DNA from: BP-133 sp040756995
Lineage (GTDB): Bacteria; Actinomycetota; Acidimicrobiia; IMCC26256; BP-133
Length of the DNA stretch: 64,000 nucleotides
Direction: 5' to 3'
Assembly: GCA_040756995.1 (NCBI GenBank)
Contig: JBFLYK010000022.1
Coordinates: 1 to 64,000, forward strand
The position numbers and the translations under genes are program-made. Below, one piece after another: positions 17,528 to 25,837 of this stretch; position 1 is the stretch's first letter, and every line of letters begins with the position of its first letter. Below the pieces are notes generated by a model. It did not search any database and was not told the DNA's origin. It worked only from the letters and a program-made list of their open reading frames with translations.

Positions 17528-18505
17528 ATGGCGCCTGCGCCGCTCTCCCGCCGGCAGATGCTCGGGCTCCTCGGCGCCGGGCTGTTCGTCGCCTGCTCTC
17601 CGACACGACGGGAACAGGGCACGGAAGCGGCGTCCTCCACGACGACCACGGCGCCCACCACCACGACCACCACCGCCCCGCCGCCGTTGGCGGTCGACGA
17701 CGGGCAGCCGCCCTTCGACCGGGTCAATCCCATGTCGGGCTTCGTGGCCTTCGGCGACTTCGGCGGCGGCCCGGCCCAGGGGGCGGTGGCGGCCAGCATG
17801 CTGCAGTGGGCCCGCGACGGCCACCGGGTCGACGTCCTCGTCACCACCGGTGACAACGTCTACGACTTCGGGGAGCCCAAGTTCTTCGAGGCCTACCTCA
17901 AGGCGCCCTACCGGGCGCTGCAGAACACCGGCCGGCCGATGTGGGCGACGCTCGGCAACCACGACGTGGCCCGCGGCCACGGCGCCGAACAACTCGAGTT
18001 CCTCGGGCTGCCCGCCCTGCCTTACGCCAAGACCCTGCCCGGCGTGCGCTTCCTGTTCCTCGACGCCAACCGGCCGGGGGACGAGGCCCAGAAGCGGTGG
18101 CTGGCCGAGCAGCTGGCCGATCCCGCCCCGCCGCTCTTCACCGTGGCGGTCTTCCACCAGCCGGTCTTCTCCTGCGGGCTGCACGGCAACACGCGGACCG
18201 TCATCGAGCACTGGTACCCGCTGCTCAACTCCGGCAAGGTGGCGCTCGTCCTCACCGGGCACGATCACGACTACCAGCGGTTCCTCAGCGCCGAAGGCAC
18301 GACGTTCATCGTCACCGGCGGCGGAGGGCGGGAGCTGTACCCGCTGATCCCCACCTGCTCACCGCCCCAGATGCGGGCCGGCGCGGTGAAGCACCACTTC
18401 ACTGGCGTCGAGGTCTTCTCCGACCGGATGGCGATCACCGCCGTCGCCGTGGACGGCACCGTGATCGACAAGGTCGAGATCCCGGCGCCGCTCCCGGCGC
18501 CCTAA
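17528..18505 (+). CDS. Tat-type lipoprotein, calcineurin-like metallophosphoesterase
   Basis: 325 residues. The N-terminus has a twin-arginine motif (SRRQML) and a lipobox ending at Cys23 (FVAC), then a Thr-rich linker. Metallophosphoesterase motifs are in order: GDFGG (Asp77), TTGDN (106-110), GNHD (143-146), FHQP (His210) and GHDHDYQ (244-250). Predicted to hydrolyse a phosphoester outside the membrane. The only upstream signal is TACCGT ending 7 nt before the ATG, so the mRNA may be leaderless. The stop overlaps the convergent mdh stop. Confidence 0.87.
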   Translation: MAPAPLSRRQMLGLLGAGLFVACSPTRREQGTEAASSTTTTAPTTTTTTAPPPLAVDDGQPPFDRVNPMSGFVAFGDFGGGPAQGAVAASMLQWARDGHRVDVLVTTGDNVYDFGEPKFFEAYLKAPYRALQNTGRPMWATLGNHDVARGHGAEQLEFLGLPALPYAKTLPGVRFLFLDANRPGDEAQKRWLAEQLADPAPPLFTVAVFHQPVFSCGLHGNTRTVIEHWYPLLNSGKVALVLTGHDHDYQRFLSAEGTTFIVTGGGGRELYPLIPTCSPPQMRAGAVKHHFTGVEVFSDRMAITAVAVDGTVIDKVEIPAPLPAP

Positions 18506-19434
18506 CCGACGAACTGACCGACGTCGGCCTGCTTCGAGCGGACGGCGTCCGCCGCGCTGCGGAGGTTGGCCAGCTCGTCGTCGGTCAGCGGCAGCTCCAC
18601 GATCTCCTCCACCCCGCCCCGGCCGAGCTTGGCCGGCACACCGAGGTAGACATCGGCGATTCCGTACTGCCCGGTCATCCAGGCGCAGACGGGCATGAGC
18701 GCCTTGCTGTCAGTCACGACGGCCTTGACCATGGCCGCCGCCGCCGACGACGGGGCGTAGTACGCCGAGCCCGTCTTGAGCAGCCCGACGATCTCGGCGC
18801 CGCCGTCGCGGGTCTTGCGGACGAGCTCTTCGATCGTCTCGGCGTCGGCCACCTCGGCCAGGGGCTTCCCGGCCACCTTCACCTGGCTCGGCACGGGCAC
18901 CATCGTGTCGCCGTGGCTGCCCAGGGTGATGGCCTCCACCTCCAGCGGCGAGATGCCGAACCGTTCAGCCACGAAGTGCTGGAACCGGGCGGTGTCGAGC
19001 ATGCCGGCCTGACCCATCACCCGCTGGTGGGGGAAGCCGCTCACCTGGGCGGCCAGGGCGGTCATCTCGTCGAGCGGGTTCGACACCACGATGAGGATCG
19101 AGTCGGGCGAGCCGGCCACCAACTGACGGGTCACGTCGCCCACGATCTTGGCGTTGACCTCGAGGAGGTCCATCCGGCTCATGCCCGGCTTGCGGGGCAG
19201 GCCGGCGGTGATGACGCAGACGTCGGAACCGGCGGTCTCCTCGTAGGAGTTGCTGCCGACGATGCGGGTCTCGAACCGCTCGATCGGCCGGCTCTGCATC
19301 ATGTCGAGGGCCAGGCCCTGGGGCTTGTCCTCGATGATGTCGACCATCACTACCTCGTCGACGATGTCGGCTTCGGCGATGCGCAGAGCGGTGGTGGAAC
19401 CGTAGAAACCGGATCCGACGATCGTGACCTTCAT
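18502..19434 (-). CDS. mdh: Malate dehydrogenase (LDH-like type)
   Basis: 310 residues. NAD-binding GSGFYG (7-12), the malate-type substrate loop LPRKPGMSR with Arg81 and Arg87, Asp147/Arg150 and catalytic His174 in GSHGDTMVP. It interconverts malate and oxaloacetate with NAD in the TCA cycle. The start at 19434 follows AGGAGAGG. The stop overlaps that of the convergent phosphoesterase gene by 3 bp. Confidence 0.95.
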   Translation of the reverse strand: MKVTIVGSGFYGSTTALRIAEADIVDEVVMVDIIEDKPQGLALDMMQSRPIERFETRIVGSNSYEETAGSDVCVITAGLPRKPGMSRMDLLEVNAKIVGDVTRQLVAGSPDSILIVVSNPLDEMTALAAQVSGFPHQRVMGQAGMLDTARFQHFVAERFGISPLEVEAITLGSHGDTMVPVPSQVKVAGKPLAEVADAETIEELVRKTRDGGAEIVGLLKTGSAYYAPSSAAAAMVKAVVTDSKALMPVCAWMTGQYGIADVYLGVPAKLGRGGVEEIVELPLTDDELANLRSAADAVRSKQADVGQFVG

Positions 19435-19503
19435 GGCGGCTGACCTCTCCTGACGATCCAACGGGGAGGTCGCCGACTCTATAACCGGCCGGTCGAAAGG
19501 CCG

Positions 19504-20262
19504 TTATCGCTCGTGGAGCAGAACCCGCCGGGCCTCGCCCAGCTCCACGATGCGTTCGGCCGCGCCGCCGTGCGCCGCGCCGTGATCGGGATGGGCCAGG
19601 CGGACGAGCCGGCGGAACCGGCGGAGGATCTCCTCCCGCTCCAGGGCCGTCCCCGGTGGGAACCCGAAGACCTCCATGGCCCAGCGGAGCTCGGCCGGCA
19701 CGCCCCACCAGACGTCGGCGGCCCGTCCCTTGCCCGGCGGAGCGGCCGCCGGCCCGGAGATGAAGTCGAACGAGGACTGCTGCACGTGGGTGACCCAGCG
19801 GGGCGTGATGCCCTCGGGCAGCACGCCGGGCCGCTCCACGGCCGCCTCGATGGCCCGCAGACAGAGCTGGCGGGGATAGGGGGCCATGGCCGCCGCGGCC
19901 ATCACCGCTCCGAGCAGCTGGGGAACGGGATGCAGACCGTGGACGTCGAGCTCGACCACGAGCCCCGAGCCCTCCCCGAGCAGGCGGTGCCGGGAGTAGG
20001 CCAGGCCTTCGGTGTCGACCTGGAGGCGGAACCGCAGCGCCCGTCGCGGCACCGAGAGCCCGTTGCGGGCCTCCCGGAGCAGGGGACCGAGCGCCTCGGT
20101 CTGTTCCTCGTCGAGGCCCTCCACCGCCGTGGCCGCCACACAGCTCAGCAGGAGCGGACCGTACCCCGGGTGGGCGGTCGGGAGCAGCCGGTCGCCGAGC
20201 GCCACCCGCCGGGTCGGCATGTGCCGCCGGGTGTGGCGGATGGTCAGCTCGGCCAGCAGCAT
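19504..20262 (-). CDS. Protein with C-terminal J domain (DnaJ-like)
   Basis: 252 residues from the ATG at 20262, with an alternative Met 14 codons in. The first about 185 residues match no family I recognise. Residues about 195-250 are a J domain with intact HPD (224-226) preceded by a basic helix and followed by a Glu/Ala helix. It probably recruits an Hsp70 (DnaK); the N-terminal part may define the client. It lies upstream of mdh in the same direction, 69 bp away. Confidence 0.7.
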   Translation of the reverse strand: MLLAELTIRHTRRHMPTRRVALGDRLLPTAHPGYGPLLLSCVAATAVEGLDEEQTEALGPLLREARNGLSVPRRALRFRLQVDTEGLAYSRHRLLGEGSGLVVELDVHGLHPVPQLLGAVMAAAAMAPYPRQLCLRAIEAAVERPGVLPEGITPRWVTHVQQSSFDFISGPAAAPPGKGRAADVWWGVPAELRWAMEVFGFPPGTALEREEILRRFRRLVRLAHPDHGAAHGGAAERIVELGEARRVLLHER

Positions 20263-20320
20263 CCCCCCAGCATGCCCGCTCCGGCTGAGAATGGCGCGGG
20301 AGTGGACCCGGGAAATGGCG

Positions 20321-20350
20321 CTGCCGGCCACCCCGGAGGGCGGCCGGCAG
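20321..20350 (-). terminator. Hairpin 3' of the secreted protein gene at 20381
   Basis: 13-nt arms (CTGCCGGCCACCC with GGGCGGCCGGCAG, one mismatch) around a 4-nt loop, about 30 bp past the stop codon. No T-tract, so factor-independent termination is uncertain. Confidence 0.45.
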
Positions 20351-20380
20351 CGAGATGCGCCGTATCGCAGTGGCGGTTGT

Positions 20381-20866
20381 CTAGAAGAGACCCCCGAGGA
20401 CCCAGCTGTCGTCGCCGAGCAGGCCGCCGAGCCAGCCCTGGCGGTCGTTGTCCCAGCCGATGGTGCTGACGGGCAGGCCCTGGCCGGACTGGCCGAGGTA
20501 GGCGTCGGCCACCGGGTTGTCGCCGGTCCACGAGGCGTCGTCGATGCCGTAGGCCGACAGGCCCATGTCCCAACCGGAACCGTCCTCACCGAGGACGTCG
20601 TCGTCGAAGACGATGGGCAGGTCGAACTCGTCGTCGTCGTCGACGGGCACGCCCCAGGCCGGGCCGTGGTCGGTGACCTCGAGACCCCAGGCCGGGCCGT
20701 CGTCGCCGGCCTCTTCGAGGCCCCAGACGTCACCGTGGTCGTCGGAGCGGTGGTGCCAGCCGCCCCAGCTGTCGTGCTTGTCACTCGCCAGGGCCGGCCA
20801 TGCGGCGAGCCCGAGGCCGAGGCCCAGGGCAATGCCGACGACGCCGGCGCGTCGGATGCTCTTCAA
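20381..20866 (-). CDS. Small secreted Asp/Trp/Gly-rich protein, TTG start
   Basis: 161 residues. The TTG at 20866 is preferred because AAGGAG lies 7 nt upstream and it yields a clean signal peptide (KSIRR then a Leu/Gly/Ala core ending AWPALA, residues 1-27). The mature protein is acidic with repeated PAWG(L/V) units and several DD/DDD runs, and has no Cys. No family recognised. First of three tandem secreted genes, all on the minus strand. Confidence 0.75.
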   Translation of the reverse strand: MKSIRRAGVVGIALGLGLGLAAWPALASDKHDSWGGWHHRSDDHGDVWGLEEAGDDGPAWGLEVTDHGPAWGVPVDDDDEFDLPIVFDDDVLGEDGSGWDMGLSAYGIDDASWTGDNPVADAYLGQSGQGLPVSTIGWDNDRQGWLGGLLGDDSWVLGGLF

Positions 20867-21083
20867 CTCAGTTCTCCTTGAATCCCCCGACACCGTCCCC
20901 CCGGTGCCTTCCTGATGAACCCGGGAAGACAATTCCCCGCAAAGTGGTCAAGTCCTCTCTTTGGGCGCGAAATATCTCGCAAATTCTTTTTTTGCTCTGC
21001 GGTGTGGGCGCGCGGGCGCCACGTTGCCGGCCGCCCGTGGGCGGCCGGCAACGTCGGTGCGCAAGCAGATGTGTGAAAGGGAA
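20867..21083 (-). promoter_or_regulatory. Leader region of the 20866 gene with a 34-bp palindrome
   Basis: 217 bp between two secreted-protein genes. It holds a near-perfect palindrome (described at 21021-21054) and a lower-GC, A/T-rich stretch at about 20960-21000 that is the likely promoter zone of the downstream gene. No ORF with coding character. Confidence 0.35.
21021..21054 (-). terminator. 34-bp palindrome 3' of the secreted protein gene at 21084
   Basis: Perfect 16-nt arms (ACGTTGCCGGCCGCCC and its complement) separated by only GT, ending 29 bp after the stop codon. A very stable hairpin in RNA, likely a transcription terminator. Confidence 0.55.
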
Positions 21084-21533
21084 CTAGAAGACTCCTCCGA
21101 GGAGGCCGGTCCCGCCGCTCAGCAGGCCACCGAGGACGCCGCCGAGCGTGCCGCCGAGAACGCCACCTCCGACGGACGGGCCGCCGAAGCTGCCCTCACC
21201 GCCGATGTTGGGGTCGGCCAGCACATCGCCGACCGCGCCGACGACTTCCGTCGCGCCGAAGAGCCCGCCGCTTTCCTCGGCGAAACCGCCGACCACGTCG
21301 CCCAGCTTGTCGTCGCCGGCCACCACACCGCCCTCATGGCCGAAGAGACCGCCCTCGCCATGGAGCAGACCGTCCACGAGGCCGCCGAGGAGGCCTCCGT
21401 CGACGGACCCGAGGAGACCGTCGACGGCGCGGACCGGCTCAGTGACGTCTGCCGAAGCGGACACCGTGCCGGCCGCTCCGATGCACAGACCGAGCGCCAG
21501 CCCGGCCGCACCAACCCGTCGTACCGATACCAA
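21084..21533 (-). CDS. Small secreted Gly/Leu-rich protein, TTG start
   Basis: 149 residues. The TTG at 21533 has AGGGAG 7 nt upstream and gives a signal peptide (VSVRRV, a hydrophobic core, cleavage after VSASA). The mature part is low complexity: GLLGS, GLVDG and GGLFG units, ending GGVLGGLLSGGTGLLGGVF. No Cys and no domain in the mature part. It resembles surface or matrix-forming Gly-rich proteins in composition, but no function can be assigned. Confidence 0.75.
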   Translation of the reverse strand: MVSVRRVGAAGLALGLCIGAAGTVSASADVTEPVRAVDGLLGSVDGGLLGGLVDGLLHGEGGLFGHEGGVVAGDDKLGDVVGGFAEESGGLFGATEVVGAVGDVLADPNIGGEGSFGGPSVGGGVLGGTLGGVLGGLLSGGTGLLGGVF

Positions 21534-21765
21534 TGCACTTCTCCCTGTGTCGGCCGGCGCCGGCGCCGGCTCTCCTCCCGCCGCTGTCACTGCCGTCATC
21601 TCGTACTGCCACAGCTCGGGCATGCCCTGGCTTCCGCCACGGGGCCGATGGCGGAAGTGGAAGGTCAGCCCGACTGACAATTCGACCAAACGAGCGCCAT
21701 CACCTCTCTCCGCGCGAATCCGGCGGTGTGGCACCTTCCGGGACAGAGGGAAATCGCCGAAAAGC

Positions 21766-21802
21766 AGAACCGCAGGCCACCAGCGGGATGGCCTGCGGTT
21801 CT
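21766..21802 (-). terminator. Second hairpin 3' of the secreted protein gene at 21940
   Basis: Perfect 14-nt arms AGAACCGCAGGCCA and TGGCCTGCGGTTCT with a 9-nt loop, about 140 bp past the stop codon. It could end transcription or protect the mRNA 3' end. Confidence 0.45.
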
Positions 21803-21897
21803 CGGTTCACTGCACTTGCTTGTGTCATGCACTGCACTGCACAGGCTGGGCACCGTACCGGCCAGCGGGATGACCGCTACGTGGGATGTCGTGCGTT

Positions 21898-21919
21898 ACC
21901 GGCCGCCCAGCAGGCCGGT
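21898..21919 (-). terminator. Hairpin 3' of the secreted protein gene at 21940
   Basis: ACCGGCC and GGCCGGT (7-nt arms, 8-nt loop), 20 bp past the stop codon. Same position and GGCC core as the hairpins behind the other two secreted genes. Confidence 0.4.
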
Positions 21920-21939
21920 GATCTTGGATGAGAAAGGGC

Positions 21940-22563
21940 TTACAGGAAGCTGCCGCCGAGCAGCCCGCCGGCGCCACCGAGCAGACCGCCGAGCAGGCCG
22001 CCACCACCGCCACCGACGACGGGCAGGCTGCTGACGAGGCCACCCACGATGGGCAGGCCACCGACGACCGGCAGGCCACCCTCGGGGGCGATGGAGGCAC
22101 CGCCACCGCCGCCGACGATCGGCAGGCTGTTGACGACGCCGCCCACGATGGGCAGGCCACCGACGACGGGCAGGCCGCCGCTGCCACCGCCGAGCAGGCC
22201 ACCGACGATCGGCAGGCCACCGACGATCGGCAGACCGCCGCCGCCACCGCCGAGGAGGCCGCCCACGACGGGCAGGCCGCCGACAACGCCGCCGAGGCCG
22301 CCGACGATGCCGCCGCCGCCCTCCTCGACGACCTGGCCGGCGTCGTCCACGACGTCGACGGTCTCGTCGAGCACTTCCTGGCCCGGCAGGTAGCTCACGA
22401 ACGGCAGGTCGTAGAGCGTGTCACCGAGGCTGTCGATGTAGCTGGGAACATCGGCGTCAGGGGCGTCGCCCGAGCTCGCCGCCAGAGCGGGAATGGTGCC
22501 GGCCGCACCGAGCGTGAAGCTCAGGGCCGCGACAACGGCACGCCGTTGCGTCTTCTTGGACAA
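21940..22563 (-). CDS. Secreted protein with LP(I/V)VGG repeats, TTG start
   Basis: 207 residues. The TTG at 22563 follows GAGGGAGATCC and opens a signal peptide (KKTQRR, hydrophobic core, cleavage near IPALA-A). Residues about 30-75 are a non-repetitive acidic segment. From about 85 to the end there are nine LP(I/V)VGG motifs separated by Gly-rich spacers, ending GGLLGGSFL. Composition suggests a self-associating extracellular structural protein; that is inference only. Confidence 0.75.
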   Translation of the reverse strand: MSKKTQRRAVVAALSFTLGAAGTIPALAASSGDAPDADVPSYIDSLGDTLYDLPFVSYLPGQEVLDETVDVVDDAGQVVEEGGGGIVGGLGGVVGGLPVVGGLLGGGGGGLPIVGGLPIVGGLLGGGSGGLPVVGGLPIVGGVVNSLPIVGGGGGASIAPEGGLPVVGGLPIVGGLVSSLPVVGGGGGGLLGGLLGGAGGLLGGSFL

Positions 22564-22665
22564 GGATCTCCCTCTTTCTTCACCACCGGCCACCACGCCG
22601 GTTGCTCGGCCCTGGGCGCGTTCGCCCATGCATGCCGAAATCGGATAACCAGTGCCCCAGCGTGA

Positions 22666-22689
22666 GATTCGACGGGAGTGGGTCGAATC
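22666..22689 (-). terminator. Hairpin 3' of icd
   Basis: GATTCGAC and GTCGAATC (8-nt arms, 8-nt loop), 36 bp past the icd stop codon. The right arm resembles a tRNA T-loop, but no tRNA fits around it. Confidence 0.4.
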
Positions 22690-22724
22690 CTCCCGAACGG
22701 GGCCGCCTTAGGAAGCCCTTGAGA

Positions 22725-24938
22725 TCAGAGGGCGGCCAGCGCGGCGTTGAACGTCGGGCTCGGCCGCATCGCCGCCAACGCCCGCGCCGGGTCGGGGGCG
22801 TAGTACCCGCCGATGTCGACCGGCCGGCCCTGCACGGCGTTGAGCTCGTCGACGATGGTCGCCTCGTCGGCTGCCAGCCGCTCGGCCAGCGGCGCGAAGC
22901 GGGCGGCCAGCCCCGGGTCCGCGGTCTGGGCGGCCAGGGCCCGGGCCCAGTAGAGCGTCAGGTAGAAGTGGCTGCCCCGGTTGTCGAGCTCGCCGCACTT
23001 GCGGGAGGGCGACTTCTCGTTGTCGAGGAGCTCGCCCGTTGCCTGGTCGAGCGTCTCGGCCAGAATCTGGGCGCCGCGGTTGCCGGTCGCACCGGCCAGC
23101 AGCTCGAACGAGACCGCCAGGGCGAGGAACTCGCCCAGCGAGTCCCACCGGAGGTGGTTCTCCTTCAGGAACTGCTGCACGTGCTTGGGCGCCGACCCAC
23201 CGGCGCCGGTCTCGAACAACCCCCCGCCGTTCATCAGCGGGACGATCGAGAGCATCTTGGCGCTCGTCCCCAGCTCGAGGATGGGGAAGAGGTCGGTGAG
23301 GTAGTCGCGCAGCACGTTGCCGGTCACCGAGATGGTGTTCTCGCCCTTGGCGATGCGCTCCACCGACAGCCGGGCCGCTTCGGCCGGCGGGAGGATCTCG
23401 ATCTGGAGGCCGTCGGTGTCGTGGTCGGGCAGGTAGCGGTCGACCTTCTTGAGGATCTCGGCGTCGTGGGCCCGCGACCGGTCGAGCCAGAAGACCGCCG
23501 GGTCACCGGTGGCCCGGGCCCGGTTCACGGCCAGCTCGACCCAGTTGCGGACCGGCGCGTCCTTGGTCTGGCAGGCCCGCCAGATGTCGCCCGGTTCCAC
23601 GGTGTGCTCCAGCAGGACGTTGCCGGCGGCGTCGACGACCTGCACCGTGCCGGCGGCCGGTATCTCGAACGTCTTGTCGTGGGATCCGTACTCCTCGGCG
23701 GCCTGGGCCATGAGCCCCACGTTCGGCACGGAGCCCATCGTCGCCGGGTCGAAGGCGCCGTGTTCCCGGCAGAAGTCGATGACCGCCTGGTAGATGGGGG
23801 CGTAGCTGTGGTCGGGGATGACGCACTTGGTGTCCTGCAGCTCCCCGGCGGCGTTCCACATCTTCCCGGAGTCCCGGATCATCGGCGGCATGGAGGCGTC
23901 GATGATGACGTCCGACGGCACGTGGAGGTTGGTGATGCCGCGGTCGGAGTCGACCATGGCCACGGCCGGGCCGGTCTCGAAGGCGGCCCGGATGTCGGCC
24001 TCGATGGCCGCCCGCTCCGACTCCTCCAGCTTGCCGAGGGCGGTGAGGATGCTGGCCAGCCCGTTGTTGGGATTGGCGCCGATCCGCTCCAGCGTCGCAC
24101 CGTGGCGGGCGAAGACGTCGGCGCAGAAGACCCGCACCGCATGCCCGAAGAGGATGGGGTCGGAGACCTTCATCATCGTGGCCTTGAGGTGCAGCGAGAA
24201 CAGGACGCCCTGTTGCTTGGCGTCGGCGATCTCCCGGGCCAGAAAGTCGCACAGCGCCGCCTTGCCCATCACGGTGGCGTCGAGGATCTCGCCGGCCTGG
24301 AGGCTGACCGGCGCCCGCAGCGGCGTGACGGAGCCGTCGGCCGCCACCAGCTGGATGGTGACCTCGGTGGGCTCGGCGACCGTGACGGACCGCTCGTTGG
24401 ACCGGAAGTCGCCGGTGCTCATGGTCGCCACGTGGGTCTTGGAATCGGATGACCAGGGGCCCATCTTGTGGGGATGCCGGCGGGCGTAGTTCTTGACCGA
24501 GGCGGGAGCGCGCCGGTCGGAGTTCCCTTCCCGCAGCACGGGGTTGACCGCGCTGCCCGTCACCTTCTTGTACCGGGCCTGGATCTCCCGCTCCTCGTCG
24601 GTCGCCGGCTCGTCGGGATACTCGGGCAGCCCGTAGCCCTTGCCCTGCAGCTCGGCGATGGCCGCCTTGAGCTGCGGGATGGAGGCGCTGATGTTCGGCA
24701 GCTTGATGATGTTGGCCTCGGGGGTCTTGGCCAGTTCGCCGAGCTCGGCCAGGGCATCGCCGACGCGCTGCTCGCCGGTCAGGTAGTCCGGGAACTGGGC
24801 CAGGATCCGCCCGGCCAGTGAGATGTCGCGGCTCTCGATCTCCACGCCGGCCGCGGCCCCGAACGCCTGGATGATCGGGAGAAAGGAGTAGGTCGCCAGC
24901 GCCGGCGCCTCGTCGGTGTGCGTGTAGATGATCTTCAT
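22725..24938 (-). CDS. icd: NADP-dependent isocitrate dehydrogenase, monomeric type
   Basis: 737 residues, the usual size of the monomeric class (about 740). The N-terminus (KIIYTHTDEAPALATYSFLP) and segments such as LREGNSDRRAPASVK and HKMGPWSSDSKTHVA are hallmarks of monomeric IDH. It oxidatively decarboxylates isocitrate to 2-oxoglutarate with NADP in the TCA cycle. folD lies 12 bp upstream in the same direction and may be co-transcribed. Confidence 0.96.
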   Translation of the reverse strand: MKIIYTHTDEAPALATYSFLPIIQAFGAAAGVEIESRDISLAGRILAQFPDYLTGEQRVGDALAELGELAKTPEANIIKLPNISASIPQLKAAIAELQGKGYGLPEYPDEPATDEEREIQARYKKVTGSAVNPVLREGNSDRRAPASVKNYARRHPHKMGPWSSDSKTHVATMSTGDFRSNERSVTVAEPTEVTIQLVAADGSVTPLRAPVSLQAGEILDATVMGKAALCDFLAREIADAKQQGVLFSLHLKATMMKVSDPILFGHAVRVFCADVFARHGATLERIGANPNNGLASILTALGKLEESERAAIEADIRAAFETGPAVAMVDSDRGITNLHVPSDVIIDASMPPMIRDSGKMWNAAGELQDTKCVIPDHSYAPIYQAVIDFCREHGAFDPATMGSVPNVGLMAQAAEEYGSHDKTFEIPAAGTVQVVDAAGNVLLEHTVEPGDIWRACQTKDAPVRNWVELAVNRARATGDPAVFWLDRSRAHDAEILKKVDRYLPDHDTDGLQIEILPPAEAARLSVERIAKGENTISVTGNVLRDYLTDLFPILELGTSAKMLSIVPLMNGGGLFETGAGGSAPKHVQQFLKENHLRWDSLGEFLALAVSFELLAGATGNRGAQILAETLDQATGELLDNEKSPSRKCGELDNRGSHFYLTLYWARALAAQTADPGLAARFAPLAERLAADEATIVDELNAVQGRPVDIGGYYAPDPARALAAMRPSPTFNAALAAL

Positions 24939-24950
24939 CGTGGTGTGAGG

Positions 24951-25811
24951 CTAGATGCCCGCCCGCCGTTCGGCCGCCTCGACGGCGTTGCGCAGCAACA
25001 GGGCCACGGTCATCGGCCCGACGCCGCCCGGCATCGGCGCCAGCCAGCCGGCCACCTCCCGAACCTCGGGCGCCACGTCACCGACGAGGCCCGCCTCGGT
25101 CCGGGTGATGCCGACGTCGAAGACGGCGGCGCCAGGCTTGACCATCTCGGCGGTGACGAACCCGGCCCGGCCGATGGCCACCACCAGGATGTCGGCCTCC
25201 CTGGTGAACGACGGAAGATCCCGGGTGCCGGTGTGGCACTGCGTCACGGTGGCGTTGGCGTTGGGCTCCTTCAGGCTGAGGAGCATGGCCAGCGGCCGCC
25301 CGACGGTGGTGCCCCGGCCGACGACGACCACGTGCCGGCCGGCGATGGGCACGTCGTTGCGGGCCAGCAGTTCCTGGATGCCGAGCGGCGTGCAGGGCCG
25401 CGGCCCGGGAAGCCCGAGCGCCAGGCGGCCGAGGTTCACCGGATGGAGGCCGTCGGCGTCCTTGTCCGGGCTGACGGCCATGAGGATCGCCCCGGCGTCG
25501 AGGTGGTCGGGCAGCGGCAGCTGGACGATGTAGCCGTCGACGGCCTCATCGGCGTTGAGCTCGGCCACGAGGTCGAGGACCTTGTCCTGCGACGTGTCGG
25601 CCGGCAGGTCGTGGCGGAAGGACTTCACGCCGACGGCGGCCGAGGCCTTGTGTTTGCCGCCGACGTAGGAGTGGCTGCCGGGATCGTCGCCCACCAGGAT
25701 CGTGGCCAGGCCGGGCACGACGCCCCGCTCGGCCAGCCGGGCGCAGCGTTCGGTCAGGTCGGCCTTCACCGCCGCCGACGCCGCTTTGCCGTCGAGGATC
25801 AGTGCGGTCAT
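24951..25811 (-). CDS. folD: Bifunctional methylenetetrahydrofolate dehydrogenase/cyclohydrolase FolD
   Basis: 286 residues, normal length. Substrate residues Tyr49 and Lys53 (SYVGGKHKA), the VQLPLP loop, PCTPLG, the NADP loop GRGTTVGRP and C-terminal PMPGGVGPMT are present. It makes 10-formyl-THF, the cofactor used by both halves of the purN-purH product encoded 26 bp upstream. The ATG at 25811 follows GGGAG. Confidence 0.96.
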   Translation of the reverse strand: MTALILDGKAASAAVKADLTERCARLAERGVVPGLATILVGDDPGSHSYVGGKHKASAAVGVKSFRHDLPADTSQDKVLDLVAELNADEAVDGYIVQLPLPDHLDAGAILMAVSPDKDADGLHPVNLGRLALGLPGPRPCTPLGIQELLARNDVPIAGRHVVVVGRGTTVGRPLAMLLSLKEPNANATVTQCHTGTRDLPSFTREADILVVAIGRAGFVTAEMVKPGAAVFDVGITRTEAGLVGDVAPEVREVAGWLAPMPGGVGPMTVALLLRNAVEAAERRAGI

Positions 25812-25837
25812 AGCTCTCCCAAGCTCGCTCTGTGGCG

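Larger units (their letters stand above)
21534..21939 (-). other. 406-bp intergenic region between two secreted-protein genes
   Basis: No ORF with coding character. It holds two hairpins (21766-21802 and 21898-21919) behind the upstream gene and the GGGAG ribosome site of the downstream TTG gene. The stretch 21820-21845 repeats TGCACT-like units. The promoter of the 21533 gene is expected between about 21580 and 21760. Confidence 0.5.

Noticed and set aside
21148..22665. Plus-strand frames of Pro- or Ala/Asp-rich repeats opposite the secreted proteins
   Set aside because: The minus strand gives signal peptides and SD sites in the same region; the plus frames have neither.
22672..22692. tRNA-like T-arm (GGGTCGAATCC) after icd
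   Set aside because: No matching acceptor, D or anticodon arm could be placed on either strand; the bases are explained by an 8-bp hairpin at 22666-22689.
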